DNA of 39,202 nucleotides from JBKHBT01 sp046542255 (GTDB lineage: Bacteria; UBP14; UBA6098; JBKHBT01), in assembly GCA_046542255.1 (NCBI GenBank), contig JBKHBT010000023.1, forward strand, positions 1 to 39,202. Direction: 5' to 3'. A program made the translations under genes and the position numbers. Positions 1 to 9,600 of this stretch are shown piece by piece (position 1 is the stretch's first letter; each line of letters opens with the position of its first letter). The notes beneath the pieces are model-generated. The model searched no databases and was not told the origin of the DNA. It saw only the letters and a list, made by a program, of their open reading frames with translations.

Positions 1-2
1 AT

Positions 3-920
3 GATAAATTAGTATTAAATGCAAGAAGCAGGTATATCGGTATAGAAAACTATATTTTCATTAGTTGCATCGATATTATTTGGGAAGCTATTCAGCAGCT
101 GCATCGAGTAATCCGAAATACAAAAAAAATCCCTTTCGAAGGTAGCAGTGAAATATTTCAAGAAGAAGTTGATGATAATAATCATTTTAAACATATTCGA
201 GCAGTTTTTGGTGCCCATTCTGTCAATTTAAATGATAAATATGACAAGGATAATAAGCGCTATGCAAGCTGGCCAACTTCGAAATTAGAACAAGATCTTA
301 GTGTATTTTTGTATAGTCTTGAACCCAGCAAAAATGATATCACATTTAGCATAAAGTTTACCGATCTTATCGATTTTGTTAGAATCCGGTACAACTATCT
401 TGATTCACTTGCAAATAGAATTGAGGATCAATATGAAGAGTTTCTTAATAAAATGAAGAAAAGTAAAATATTCAAAAAAGATGATCCATTCGAACAAATT
501 GAGTTACTAAAAAGAGAAGCTACGAAGCGTTTTGGAGAATGCGATTATTTGGTGAGTTTACTTGATAAAATTTATGGAACTTTACTCATAGAATGTACAA
601 ATTATCAAAATTACGAGAAAGTTAATGAATACATATATGTGCTAAAAGATGCTTTAGAAGATGTCAGAATAAATCTTCAAAATATGGATATTGAAAATTT
701 AGAATTGTATGAAATTTTTAGTAATAATTACCCGCAGGAAATTGATTTCCAAATGATACGCTTAGATGATCCAAGACATTTTGCATCTCATTACTCGTTT
801 AGAAAAAAAATTAAATCCTTCCTAAAAGATTATATCGTTTTTACAGATGATTTGGAATACGAAGAAGAGAGTATGTTAATCGATGTTGGTTTACATTTTT
901 ATAGAAAAGATAATCCTTAA
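3..920 (+). CDS. Hypothetical protein, possible HEPN-type, 5' end cut by window edge
   Basis: The reading frame is open from base 3 to the TAA at 918-920, giving 305 visible residues. A TTG at 309 is only an internal codon; no start is visible, so the true start lies left of the window. Residues 61-76 read as a helix followed by R66-AVFGA-H72 (bases 198-218). This fits the R-x(4-6)-H active-site motif of HEPN ribonucleases, but a single short motif is weak evidence. The rest is charged and probably helical, with a coiled-coil-like stretch around bases 420-530. There is no signal peptide or membrane segment in the visible part. It precedes a VapBC module by 154 bp, which suits a defence or toxin island but proves nothing. 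The function is unknown. Confidence 0.7.
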   Translation, partial: DKLVLNARSRYIGIENYIFISCIDIIWEAIQQLHRVIRNTKKIPFEGSSEIFQEEVDDNNHFKHIRAVFGAHSVNLNDKYDKDNKRYASWPTSKLEQDLSVFLYSLEPSKNDITFSIKFTDLIDFVRIRYNYLDSLANRIEDQYEEFLNKMKKSKIFKKDDPFEQIELLKREATKRFGECDYLVSLLDKIYGTLLIECTNYQNYEKVNEYIYVLKDALEDVRINLQNMDIENLELYEIFSNNYPQEIDFQMIRLDDPRHFASHYSFRKKIKSFLKDYIVFTDDLEYEEESMLIDVGLHFYRKDNP

Positions 921-965
921 TTTTCTCTCTCGTCCCCCTGCTCCTTCGGCAGCACGCATCCTCTA

Positions 966-992
966 ACGCTCCAGCGTCCAAAACACCATAAA
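966..992 (+). repeat. Left copy of 27-bp direct repeat flanking the TA module
   Basis: This 27-bp sequence recurs at 1748-1774 in the same orientation with one mismatch (26/27). Its first 12 bases can fold as ACGCT-CC-AGCGT, a REP-like mini-hairpin. It sits just downstream of the first gene and upstream of the vapBC promoter. Confidence 0.75.
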
Positions 993-1018
993 ACAACTCC
1001 TCAAAACAAAACTTCAGC

Positions 1019-1046
1019 TTGACTATATAAGTTATAACTATATAAT
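1019..1046 (+). promoter_or_regulatory. Promoter with palindromic operator candidate for vapBC
   Basis: The -35 box is TTGACT (1019-1024) and the -10 box TATAAT (1041-1046), with a 16-bp spacer. The spacer holds the perfect palindrome AGTTATAACT (1030-1039). A dyad between the two boxes is where autoregulating VapB-type antitoxins commonly bind, so self-repression is a reasonable inference. The ribosome site AAGGAAGG follows at about 1062-1069. Confidence 0.65.
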
Positions 1047-1074
1047 TTAACTGATTGCTCAAGGAAGGAACAAT

Positions 1075-1332
1075 ATGAATTCTTCAACATTAAAAAAAGT
1101 TAACTTGATAGATAAAATCCTAAATGCTCAAGATAAAGAGCTGGAGGATATTACTGAATATATCAAGCAGCTTAATATTTCAAAAGCTAATAAGATTTCT
1201 ACCAGTTTAGAAGGTATTTGGGCTGAATGTGGTTTCGAGAATATTGATAATATCGAGAAAGAATTATCCAAAATTAGAAAAGAAATGGAAATTTTAATAA
1301 TCAATAAGAAGCCGCTCGATGATTCTGCTTGA
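1075..1332 (+). CDS. VapB-like antitoxin
   Basis: This 85-residue charged, helical protein has the C-terminal pattern SLEGIWAECGFENID followed by a run of paired E/K helices. That resembles antitoxins paired with PIN toxins, in which a short hydrophobic-glycine segment precedes the toxin-neutralising helix. The N-terminal part is helical with no clear AbrB or RHH signature, so the DNA-binding fold is unassigned. The ATG at 1075 has AAGGAAGG a few bases upstream. Its last codons overlap the toxin start by 14 bp, the usual translational coupling of such pairs. Expected role: bind and inhibit the toxin and repress the shared promoter. Confidence 0.75.
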   Translation: MNSSTLKKVNLIDKILNAQDKELEDITEYIKQLNISKANKISTSLEGIWAECGFENIDNIEKELSKIRKEMEILIINKKPLDDSA

Positions 1333-1705
1333 TACAGTTTCATTGATTAGACATTTTACTGGTAATGCAAACATTGGTAATGAAGCTAAAGAGATAATTG
1401 CAAAAACTATCTCTGAAGAAAAGATGATATTCATATCTGTGATCAGTCTAATGGAAGTTATATATCTTTCTGAAAAAAATAGAATTGATCTAGATTTGAA
1501 TCAAACCATTGATAGCATCGAGAGCAATGAAAATTATAAAATCGTTGATTTGACTCCTCAAATCCTTGAAATTGCTTGGGCTAACTTCTTTTACGAATTG
1601 CATGATCGATTAATCATAGCAACAGCTAAATGGCTGGATGTTCCATTGGTCACATCAGACAGAAAGATAAGGGATTCAGAAATAGTAGATACGATTTGGG
1701 ATTGA
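1319..1705 (+). CDS. PIN-domain ribonuclease toxin (VapC family)
   Basis: This 128-residue protein has the complete acidic set of a PIN domain: D5 in the N-terminal LLDT strand, E46 in SLMEV, D96 in LHDRLIIATA and D114 in VTSDRKI. These bind Mg2+ or Mn2+ for RNA cleavage. VapC toxins typically cut tRNA or rRNA and are neutralised by the antitoxin encoded just upstream. Length is normal for the family and no catalytic residue is missing, so it looks intact. The ATG at 1319 lies inside the antitoxin gene, with translation probably coupled. The target RNA cannot be read from the sequence. Confidence 0.88.
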   Translation: MILLDTVSLIRHFTGNANIGNEAKEIIAKTISEEKMIFISVISLMEVIYLSEKNRIDLDLNQTIDSIESNENYKIVDLTPQILEIAWANFFYELHDRLIIATAKWLDVPLVTSDRKIRDSEIVDTIWD

Positions 1706-1747
1706 TTTCTCTAGTTCCACCGCTCCCGCGGCGAGATGCAGCCTTTG

Positions 1748-1774
1748 ACGCACCAGCGTCCAAAACACCATAAA
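1748..1774 (+). repeat. Right copy of 27-bp direct repeat flanking the TA module
   Basis: Same sequence as 966-992 with one mismatch, 782 bp away. The two copies bracket the vapBC promoter and both genes. A REP-like element present after each gene, or a recombination footprint of cassette insertion, would both explain it. Confidence 0.75.
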
Positions 1775-1896
1775 CCTGATATGAAACATAAAGACCCGGA
1801 TGGATTGAAGAACCGAGGAAAAACTAATCTCACATTACTCACAAAATCCTAAAACCAATTGCCTCATATCAAAAAATCTAGTATCTTGTAAATAAC

Positions 1897-1914
1897 TATA
1901 ATACCCAAAAGGAG
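1897..1914 (+). promoter_or_regulatory. -10 box and ribosome binding site of the 514-residue exported protein
   Basis: TATAAT at 1897-1902 is a good -10 box, but no convincing -35 lies 16-18 bp upstream. AAAAGGAG (1907-1914) precedes the ATG at 1922. The leader AAAAGGAGCAATAAT is nearly the same as that of the giant protein at 33101. Confidence 0.5.
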
Positions 1915-1921
1915 CAATAAT

Positions 1922-3466
1922 ATGCGAAAGATTATGCTATTTGTTTTTCTATTGATATGCGCTATGATATTCGGCGCAAGGCTAATGCCTTCCAATCTCG
2001 AATATATGGGCGCATTTCGCCTTCCCGATGGTGAACCCTTTGAAGAAAACTGGTATTGGGGTGGAAGGGCTTTATGCTACTTTCCAGATGGCGACCCGTC
2101 AGGAGATTCCGATGGACATCCTGGAAGCCTCTTTGGCGTTGGCCATGCCTGGAATAATTATGTCGCCGAGATCAATATTCCGGAACCTTTCGATTCACCG
2201 GCAAAAGATGTAACAGATCTTGCGACAGCGGAATTTCTTCAGCCTTTTACCAATATCCGTGGTAGCATGTTCGATGGCGTTTTCGATGCCAGTTGCGAAA
2301 GGCATGGCCTGGCCTATCTTCCACCGATGGGCGACCAGGCCACCGGCAAACTATATGCCTGCTTCGGCGAGCATTATCAATATACGCCATTTATATCGCA
2401 TATGTGGTGCGAGACCGACCTTTCCGATACCGATCGCAGTGGCGCATGGTTTTTCGGCGAATATCCCAATTTTGCTACTAATGACTATATGTGCGAGATT
2501 CCTTCTGATTGGGCAGATGAACATGTTTCTGGCTATCGTCTTGCTTCGGGAAGATTCCGCGATGGCGGTTTGGGAGGGCGCGGCCCTGCCCTATTTGCCG
2601 CTGCGCCATGGCTCGATGGCAATCCTCCTCCGGCGGGTGATTCTCTCGAACATATCACGCCACTACTTTTATACGATGATTGGGAAGTAACCGAAGAGCC
2701 GGATACATTGATAGACTATAAAAATGTCGATGAATGGGAAGGCGTATCCTGGATTGCCGCTGGCGATACGCAGGCGGTTATATTTATTGGTACCAAGGGC
2801 TTTGGCGACTGCTGGTATGGTTTCTCAGATGGCACATTATGGCCAAATGACTCCGACTATATCCCACCATATCCGCATGATGACCGTGGCTGGTGGGCAG
2901 ATTCATTATTTGCCGTCTTCTATTTCTACGACCCGGACGATTTCGCCGCTGTCGCTGCTGGAACAATGGAGCCGGGCGAGCCGCAACCATATGCAACAAT
3001 GCGAGTTGTCGATTATCTGTATAATGTCGATTGGCATCAGCAGAAATATCAGCTCGGAGCATGTGCATATGATCCAGAAAGGCGCTTTTTTTATGTATTC
3101 GAATATCTTGCCGATGAAGATAAGCCGCTATGCCATGTCTGGCATATTCAAACAGGTGAAACATCTGTTTCAGAAATGGAAGATTATTGTTCACCAAAAT
3201 ATCTCAATATCAAAGCATATCCGAATCCATTTAATTCAAGTATAAGCATCGAAATACCAAAAGACGCTGACAAAATCGAGATTTATGATATTTCAAGTTC
3301 TCTTGTTTTTTCAAAAACCTTAGAATCAGGTTCATCATCTCGTAATTCTCAGAAAGAGAGTTTTCATTGGCAGCCAAAAAGCGATATAGAGTCGGGGATT
3401 TACATCATCAAGGCTATCTATCCTGATAAGAATACTACCAATAACCGAATTGTCTATATTAAATGA
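1922..3466 (+). CDS. T9SS-exported protein, unknown function
   Basis: The protein has 514 residues with a Sec signal peptide (about residues 1-18: MRKI, a hydrophobic core, then FGA). The mature part opens with LEYMGAFRLPDGEP and is rich in W, Y, D and G, suggesting a beta-sheet fold such as a propeller. No catalytic motif is recognisable. Residues 432-514 form a type A T9SS sorting module: AYPNPFNSSISIEI, then IEIYDIS, then SGIYIIKA and a final YIK. Such proteins cross the outer membrane through the type IX system, where the tail is removed or lipidated. It appears monocistronic. GC content is visibly higher than in the neighbouring vapBC patch. Confidence 0.8.
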   Translation: MRKIMLFVFLLICAMIFGARLMPSNLEYMGAFRLPDGEPFEENWYWGGRALCYFPDGDPSGDSDGHPGSLFGVGHAWNNYVAEINIPEPFDSPAKDVTDLATAEFLQPFTNIRGSMFDGVFDASCERHGLAYLPPMGDQATGKLYACFGEHYQYTPFISHMWCETDLSDTDRSGAWFFGEYPNFATNDYMCEIPSDWADEHVSGYRLASGRFRDGGLGGRGPALFAAAPWLDGNPPPAGDSLEHITPLLLYDDWEVTEEPDTLIDYKNVDEWEGVSWIAAGDTQAVIFIGTKGFGDCWYGFSDGTLWPNDSDYIPPYPHDDRGWWADSLFAVFYFYDPDDFAAVAAGTMEPGEPQPYATMRVVDYLYNVDWHQQKYQLGACAYDPERRFFYVFEYLADEDKPLCHVWHIQTGETSVSEMEDYCSPKYLNIKAYPNPFNSSISIEIPKDADKIEIYDISSSLVFSKTLESGSSSRNSQKESFHWQPKSDIESGIYIIKAIYPDKNTTNNRIVYIK

Positions 3467-3606
3467 TTCCTAAAAAGAATATTAGTTAGGCTTTAATAGA
3501 TTGAAATAAAATATATTAATGTCAGGATAAACGCCTTAATTATCGGCAATTAAGAAAATCTCCTAATTCAGTTACTAAGTAAATTATAAAAATTTAAACA
3601 AATTGC

Positions 3607-3669
3607 TTGCATCTTCATAAAAAATCAATATAATATATTTGAAGGCAGTTAAGTAACTGTTAAACTGCC
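3607..3669 (+). promoter_or_regulatory. Promoter and nested inverted repeats ahead of the zinc-ribbon gene
   Basis: TTGCAT (3607-3612), a 16-bp spacer and TATAAT (3629-3634) form a promoter. Starting about 10 bp downstream is an inverted repeat, GGCAGTT (3644-3650) with AACTGCC (3663-3669). A second perfect dyad is nested inside it: CAGTTA-AG-TAACTG (3646-3659). The two pairings are mutually exclusive. The position at the start of the transcript suits either an operator or a leader hairpin. GGGAGG (3675-3680) is the ribosome site. Confidence 0.6.
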
Positions 3670-3687
3670 GATAAGGGAGGTTTTATT

Positions 3688-4032
3688 ATGAAGAACGATA
3701 AGAACATATTCCACAAGTGCCCCTCCTGTGGTAAAATATGGCGAACGAGGGATGAGTTTCTGGATGATCCGGATCTGGTAGTTATCGGATATCAGGAGAA
3801 CTATCCACAACCCGGACAGGGCTTTTTCCTTTTCAACCATAATTGTGGAACGACAACCGGCGTTAGTGTAGATAAATTTGCCGATCTATACTATAGGCCA
3901 CTGGAAGATATCAAGCCTGATGAGCAAAAAAAGCCAGAATTAAATGCCAAACTAGATATTTCTGAAAGCTATTCTTCCTACCTTAGAGAGATTCTTTTAC
4001 AGATTCAAGGCCATATGAAAGCCTTTGTCTGA
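3688..4032 (+). CDS. Small zinc-ribbon-like protein, unknown function
   Basis: The protein has 114 residues. C11-PS-C14 and H51-N-C53 form a probable zinc site; the intervening segment (residues 20-50) ends in FFLFNHNCGTTTG. I have a memory of small bacterial proteins with a CPxCG...FNHxCGTT layout, but no function is known to me. The C-terminal 45 residues are charged and helical. No signal peptide, so cytoplasmic. It has its own promoter with an inverted repeat and a strong ribosome site, and looks monocistronic. It converges with the minus-strand operon at 4134. A redox- or metal-linked regulatory role is possible but is guesswork. Confidence 0.7.
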   Translation: MKNDKNIFHKCPSCGKIWRTRDEFLDDPDLVVIGYQENYPQPGQGFFLFNHNCGTTTGVSVDKFADLYYRPLEDIKPDEQKKPELNAKLDISESYSSYLREILLQIQGHMKAFV

Positions 4033-4070
4033 TTATGCTGGCTAAATCATCGAGCAAATAGAGTTATTTT

Positions 4071-4150
4071 TATCCGACAATATTGTTCCTGTGATATACT
4101 TATCTGGCGATATAGTTATCTTGCGATATAGTTCTATCTAGCAATATAAG
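4071..4150. repeat. Degenerate 16-bp tandem repeat between convergent genes
   Basis: Units TATCTGGCGATATAGT (4101-4116) and TATCTTGCGATATAGT (4117-4132) differ by one base. More degenerate units lie on both sides (4071-4086, 4087-4100, 4133-4150). The last unit overlaps the stop codon and final codons of the minus-strand gene ending at 4134. It may be a slippage-prone minisatellite or part of a bidirectional terminator. Confidence 0.55.
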
Positions 4151-6626
4151 CAGTGCCTTTGCAAATCGTCTCATCGCCCACTTTGATGATATATAGATAT
4201 GGGCCGTTTTGAAGGTATGAACCATTATTATCTTTTCCATCCCATATTATGGAACCCTCGGCGCTAATGAATTCTTCGCCTCTTTCGATTTGCCTGACGA
4301 GTACATTATTGATATTATAGATATAGGCAATGCCAGCTTCATCTGCCATTCCCGGATAGCGCAGGTATAGATTATCATTTATTCCATCATCATTTGGAGT
4401 AAATGGCTTCGGATGAGCAAGGCATTCGACTTTTTCACTCGGCCTGCATGTATAAACATTTACTTTGATAGTATCCATTGCTACGCATAATGAATCGTCT
4501 TCGACAGTAACCATATAATTAGTTGTTTGTGTTGGAAATACAATGGCATTTGGCAAATGCGGATGTATGATATTTTCCTGCGGTGTCCATGAATAGACAG
4601 GCTCTCCCTCTGCATGTCGAACAATCGAACTCAGCTCCAAAGAATCACCACGGCAAATATAAACTGAATCGAGCTTGGTGCGTATGCTAACATCTAACCG
4701 GCATTCGAAGGTATCGCATATCGTTGTAGTTATAGTGAATGTATCTGATTCCATACAGCCATGTTCATCGATAGCGCGAATCCAAAATTCCTGTGAAGTG
4801 AAGTCGGTAATGATTTCAATCCCACGGCTGTCATCGCCCGTACTCCAAATATAGTGTTCATAGCCTTCGGGAGCAAAAATTAAAACTGTATCATTCCGAC
4901 ACTCTACAAGATCTTCGATATCGATCTCTATCTCTGGGCCGACTGTAATTTCGACATATCCAGTATCGCTACATATGCCGGGTTTTCTCGCTATAACCCT
5001 GAAAATAGTAGTAGTGTCGGGAGTGGCGACAGTCAAAGCTTCGTATGGATTCATTACAGCTTCGGGAGGATACCAGGAATAAGAAAGCGTAGTATCAGCA
5101 GAAACTACCCACAGATCGACATAGTCGCCGCGGCAAATTGCCTGATCGCTGACCATATCGGCTATTAGATTGCATGAATCAGCACAATCTCGTGTATAGA
5201 CCATGAAGCTGTCGAAATCGGTGCAGCCTGTGCTATCGGTAACTTCGAGATAGACATACTGTGAATCGAAATCGGTCAGAAGATAGATGCTTCTGCCATC
5301 TTCGGTTGGGTCATGATTCCATTCATAGCTACTGTATTCATTAGGTGATGTAAATTCTATTAGCCTATCTTTGCAGACAGTAGTATCATCAAAGCCAAAA
5401 TTCAAAGGCTCCAGCGGATAGACCGATATTTTGACATTCTGTGTATCCCGGCAATAGCGATTGTATGTAACATAAAGCGTGTATTCGATACTAGTATCTG
5501 GTGTGAATGTCGGATTATCGCTTCTGGCATCTGATATGAACAAATCAGGTTCCCAGAGGTAGAAGCATCTGTCCTGTAATGATCCGGCATCGACAGCAAT
5601 ATCAACAGATTCTCCACGGCATGTCGATGTGTCTGGAATATCTTCAACAGTTAAACCGCAATCCGGGCAAGGATTAGTCCGAACAATAAAGCTATCGCGG
5701 GCTGTACAGCCATTAATATCGGTAACTTCTAACCAATAAAGTCTATCTTCAGTAAAATCAGCCATGAAACTAATTCTAAAATTAATATCACCAGTACTCC
5801 ATTCATAGCTTTCATAATCATTTTCTATGCCGAGTGTAATAAACTCATCGCGACAGACTATGGTATCATCGAGTCCTATTTCGATGGCTGGATATGCTTC
5901 AATAACTATGCTGTCCAAATCAATGCAGCTATCGCTTACCCATGTGGAGCATCTGAAGACCGTAGTAGATTCTGGCATTGCAAGTGGGTTTGCAAGAGAT
6001 GAATCATCGAGGAATTCAGCAGGTTGCCATAGAAATGTGGCCGTACCATCATAGGCTCCAGCATCGGCATAGAGATTGACCTGACCGCCACCGCAAATCA
6101 GGCTATCGCTTGCGGATAATATCGTATTTAGATCGCAGCCGCCAGAACAGTCTTCTACTGTGAAGGATGGATGGCTAAATCCTGTTATATCATAATCCAA
6201 AGTTGAACCTGTACCTTCTACTTCGTATCTTATGCCGGTTACAATTAGATCGATATCAGTGCCGATTGGCAGGCTTTCCAATGTTCCGAGATTGAAGATG
6301 GCCAGAGTACACGGCGAATCGACTAGAAACATTCCGGTTAAATCCGAGGCAGTAAATGAATAGGTTGTATCTGTAATTGTGGGAGCTGGAAACCAGGTTT
6401 CTGTGGGCAATGTTGCCAGATCATAAGAAATCGTGTCCATCGCTGGGGTATAACTAAATTTAATCGCTACGAAATTAAGCTCATCACTACCTAAATCAGA
6501 TACTGTAAAAGCGACTGTGAGATTTTCGCCAAAGCAACTATTTAAAGGCTCCAAAGCAAATTCGAGAGCCAAAAGATTAACTGAAAAAAGACATAGTAGA
6601 AAAATAAATTTAAGTATTTTAATCAT
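4134..6626 (-). CDS. Surface protein: cohesin-like domain, four Cys-rich Ig-like repeats, T9SS type B (CHU_C-like) tail
   Basis: The 830-residue protein has a signal peptide at residues 1-20. Residues 21-158 have a cohesin-like pattern: a GENLTVAFTVSD start, the strand NFVAIKFSYTPAMDT, a DLTGMFLVDS segment, then LAIFNLGTLESLPIGTDI. Four repeats of up to ~155 residues follow, starting near 162, 320, 483 and 640 (the last partial). Each has a C-R-G-x-x-V/L-x-L opening, a YxW-P strand and a WSTGD...GC..DSF ending, like SprB/PKD-type adhesin modules. Residues ~736-830 (PFTPNDDGINDNLYL, IWDGKDNNG, NGPYLYIIKV) match the CHU_C type B T9SS signal. It is the second gene of an operon, 3 bp after the dockerin-like protein. 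The cohesin call is from pattern only; a plain adhesin is the alternative. Confidence 0.75.
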   Translation of the reverse strand: MIKILKFIFLLCLFSVNLLALEFALEPLNSCFGENLTVAFTVSDLGSDELNFVAIKFSYTPAMDTISYDLATLPTETWFPAPTITDTTYSFTASDLTGMFLVDSPCTLAIFNLGTLESLPIGTDIDLIVTGIRYEVEGTGSTLDYDITGFSHPSFTVEDCSGGCDLNTILSASDSLICGGGQVNLYADAGAYDGTATFLWQPAEFLDDSSLANPLAMPESTTVFRCSTWVSDSCIDLDSIVIEAYPAIEIGLDDTIVCRDEFITLGIENDYESYEWSTGDINFRISFMADFTEDRLYWLEVTDINGCTARDSFIVRTNPCPDCGLTVEDIPDTSTCRGESVDIAVDAGSLQDRCFYLWEPDLFISDARSDNPTFTPDTSIEYTLYVTYNRYCRDTQNVKISVYPLEPLNFGFDDTTVCKDRLIEFTSPNEYSSYEWNHDPTEDGRSIYLLTDFDSQYVYLEVTDSTGCTDFDSFMVYTRDCADSCNLIADMVSDQAICRGDYVDLWVVSADTTLSYSWYPPEAVMNPYEALTVATPDTTTIFRVIARKPGICSDTGYVEITVGPEIEIDIEDLVECRNDTVLIFAPEGYEHYIWSTGDDSRGIEIITDFTSQEFWIRAIDEHGCMESDTFTITTTICDTFECRLDVSIRTKLDSVYICRGDSLELSSIVRHAEGEPVYSWTPQENIIHPHLPNAIVFPTQTTNYMVTVEDDSLCVAMDTIKVNVYTCRPSEKVECLAHPKPFTPNDDGINDNLYLRYPGMADEAGIAYIYNINNVLVRQIERGEEFISAEGSIIWDGKDNNGSYLQNGPYLYIIKVGDETICKGTAYIAR

Positions 6627-6629
6627 AAA

Positions 6630-9600
6630 TTACTCCGGACAATTGTTATAATTATAACTATCCCCTCTTATTCTCTGTATATTTTTCAAATCGAGAGTAT
6701 TTATAGTAGTATCGCAATCGACATCTGCTTTCATACTATCTATATTAGTATGTGGCTCGATGCGCCATGTTTGGACTTCTTTTATTTCTCTGGTAATAAT
6801 ATCACCATTGCAGTCCAAATCTCCAAATGGAATTATGAAAATCTCGGTTTCTATTGCAGAACCATCATAATTATCGATAATTATTGGATTTGGATAGAAA
6901 TTTGCATTATCGATGCAGGCATAAATCTGATAATCATTACCTATGACCATAGATGGAAAATCGAAAAGTCCCGCTGTATCAGTGAAGGTAGATGTTAAAT
7001 AGTCTCCCGGCCAATCACCGGAGGTAATATCATAGAATCTAATTTCTGCGCCTTCATAGGCGGATGAATCGCATATCATCTTAACACTCGCAATATCATG
7101 TCTTTCTTTAATCGGGAATATACATGTATCCCGCCAAATATAGCTTCCTAATGAAACTATTGATAAAGTGCAAGATTCGCAAGAAATATCTGGAGCAATC
7201 CATGTAAAAAATGAAGAATCAGGAAGATAAAAACTTTCGAAACCATCGCAGAAATCAAAATACAGAGAACATGGGCCAGATGCCACTTCATCATCGATTG
7301 TCCATGCAAAGTCATAATCTTCATTGACCATAAGAGAATCTGGACAGTTTGTAAATTCTATCCCAGTATTTAGCTCATATATTGCAGTAAAGCTTGTATC
7401 CCGGAAAATTACAATCGATCGAATAAGCTCCTCGACTCCATCTTCCCACATCATAAAATCATATAGCTGACCTCCTGTGGTAAAAGTATCAGAACAGCTT
7501 ATCTGGACTGTATCGAATGGCATACAATGCATAGTATCCAATAAAACGCTATTGATATATGTATGCCCGCCATCTGGTTCGGTAAACAGCGATAGCAAGA
7601 CGGGTTCGACAATCTGGAATCGGCAGGTATCGTAGTAAACGGTGCCTAATGAATCGATTGCTTTGATACTGAATATTGCAAGGCTGCAAGGTTCATCAGG
7701 TGCCATCCATGTGAACTCGGTATCACTTGTTATTGAATATTCTTCCACAATTCCGCAATAATCTATCCAAAGCGTACAGGTTTCGGAAATGGCAGCATCG
7801 CTAATCGACCATAAGAAAGTGAAGCTATCTTCCAGAGCAATGAAATCCGGGCAGTTTGTAATCATAAGTCCGGGATTGAAAACATATTCTGCTGTAAATG
7901 ATGTGTCCTGCAGAAGCAAAATTTCTCGGCTGGTTTCTATTATGCTATCACTCCATTGTTCGAATATATATAAATCGGTTCCATCGTAGAATGAATAATC
8001 GCATGAAAAGCTGACCAGAGTGCTTTCTCGAAGCTCTGCAGATGCACGTGGATAATGATTGATAATGAAATTGCTGCCATCTGGCTCCGATAGCAAGTCG
8101 ATATTATATTTGATAAGTTCGAGATCGACAGAATCGGCGCAGCCGGTCGTTGTTTCATAATATATTGTGAATGAGCTATCATAGGCTTCGCAAAGGCTGT
8201 CAACGATATTCCAGGATACTGTTCTTGTAGCATAAGGTGGAATTTCATCGATAGTTACTTCCCTCGGCGAAGTAAGAACAAGGCATGTGTCCGATATAAG
8301 CTCGGCATAGAGGCCAATCGTATCAAAATATTCATTGGTAAACTCGAAATTAATAATCAAAAACTCGCCCATATCGGAAGTTATATCATCCAAAAGCGCC
8401 GCGAGGCCTTCAGGGCCGGAATCATTGAAGCCACCATCTGAAACAATAGAAAGAGAATCGAAAATATCCGTATATGTATCTTCGATATATTCTGGATATT
8501 GATTATAAATTCTAACACCCGAGACCATAGAAGCATTTAATACTTCTGGAACATTAACGCTGGTTGAATCATTACAACAACAACCTGAGACTGGGGCAGG
8601 ATAATCCTCGGAACAGAATTCTGCATTCGTTACATTTATCAAAAAATGCTCGGCATCGATGCGCCATTCATATTCATTAATAGCTGCATTTATAGCATCG
8701 AGTGAAGTTTCCGGGCCATCATTGCCGCCGGTTGCGCCAGTTGCGGATATTTTGGCCTGAATCACAGGAAGCGACTCGGTCATCTGATTACCTTCTTCGG
8801 TAGGGTCAGCATCCCATACTCGATAACCATCGCCATATGTAACAAGGCCAAAACGGTAACCATATCCAGCATCATTTATATCTGCTGCAAATGAAGAAAG
8901 GTTATAGAGTACCTGATCGATATAAGAGCCCATCGAGCCTGTGGTATCGATGACAAAGACCACATCCACATCATTGGCGGTCAATCGGATATCGAAAGTA
9001 TGTGCGCAGGGGTCATCCATAGAGATGTATTCTGCCATAAACGAAGTATCCGATAATACTACAACATTTCGAGTTCTGTCATAGCTTCCATCTGTCCAGC
9101 GGTAGAAATAGTAGTAATCTCCATCAATCGATATAATAGAATCGCAAGATATCTCGACGACTGAACCAGAAACAAATCGCATTGAATCAAGTTCTGAACT
9201 ATCGATATAGGTTGTTCCGCCGGAAGGGTCTGTGTAAAGATATAGCCAGAAATATTCGATATCGTGCATTTCGTATATCGCTACCAGACTGGTATCATAA
9301 TATGCTGTGATTGTTCTATTTCTTTCTTCTCGTCCATCTGACCAGTGGTCGAAGACATAGCGATTATCATCAAAAATAAAGCTGCTATCGCAATCGATCT
9401 CTACAGACGCACCTCGGAATACTGATTTGAAGAAAAGTGTATCTCTATTGATATATGTATTTCCGCCTACTGGTTCAGTTGCCAGGTTTATATCGATGGT
9501 ATCTTCTTCTGGGAAATAGTATGCTATGAGCGATGTGTCATAGGTAAGTTCTATTGTCCTGAGGCTATCATAGTTGCCATCACTCCATCGATAGAAATAG

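Noticed and set aside
841..1062. 73-residue minus-strand frame overlapping the first gene's end
   Set aside because: It crosses the REP-like 27-bp repeat and the vapBC promoter and has no supporting signal.
2028..3245. Several long frames on both strands inside the 514-residue protein
   Set aside because: They overlap a well-supported gene with signal peptide and T9SS tail, lack ribosome sites and have no recognisable domains.
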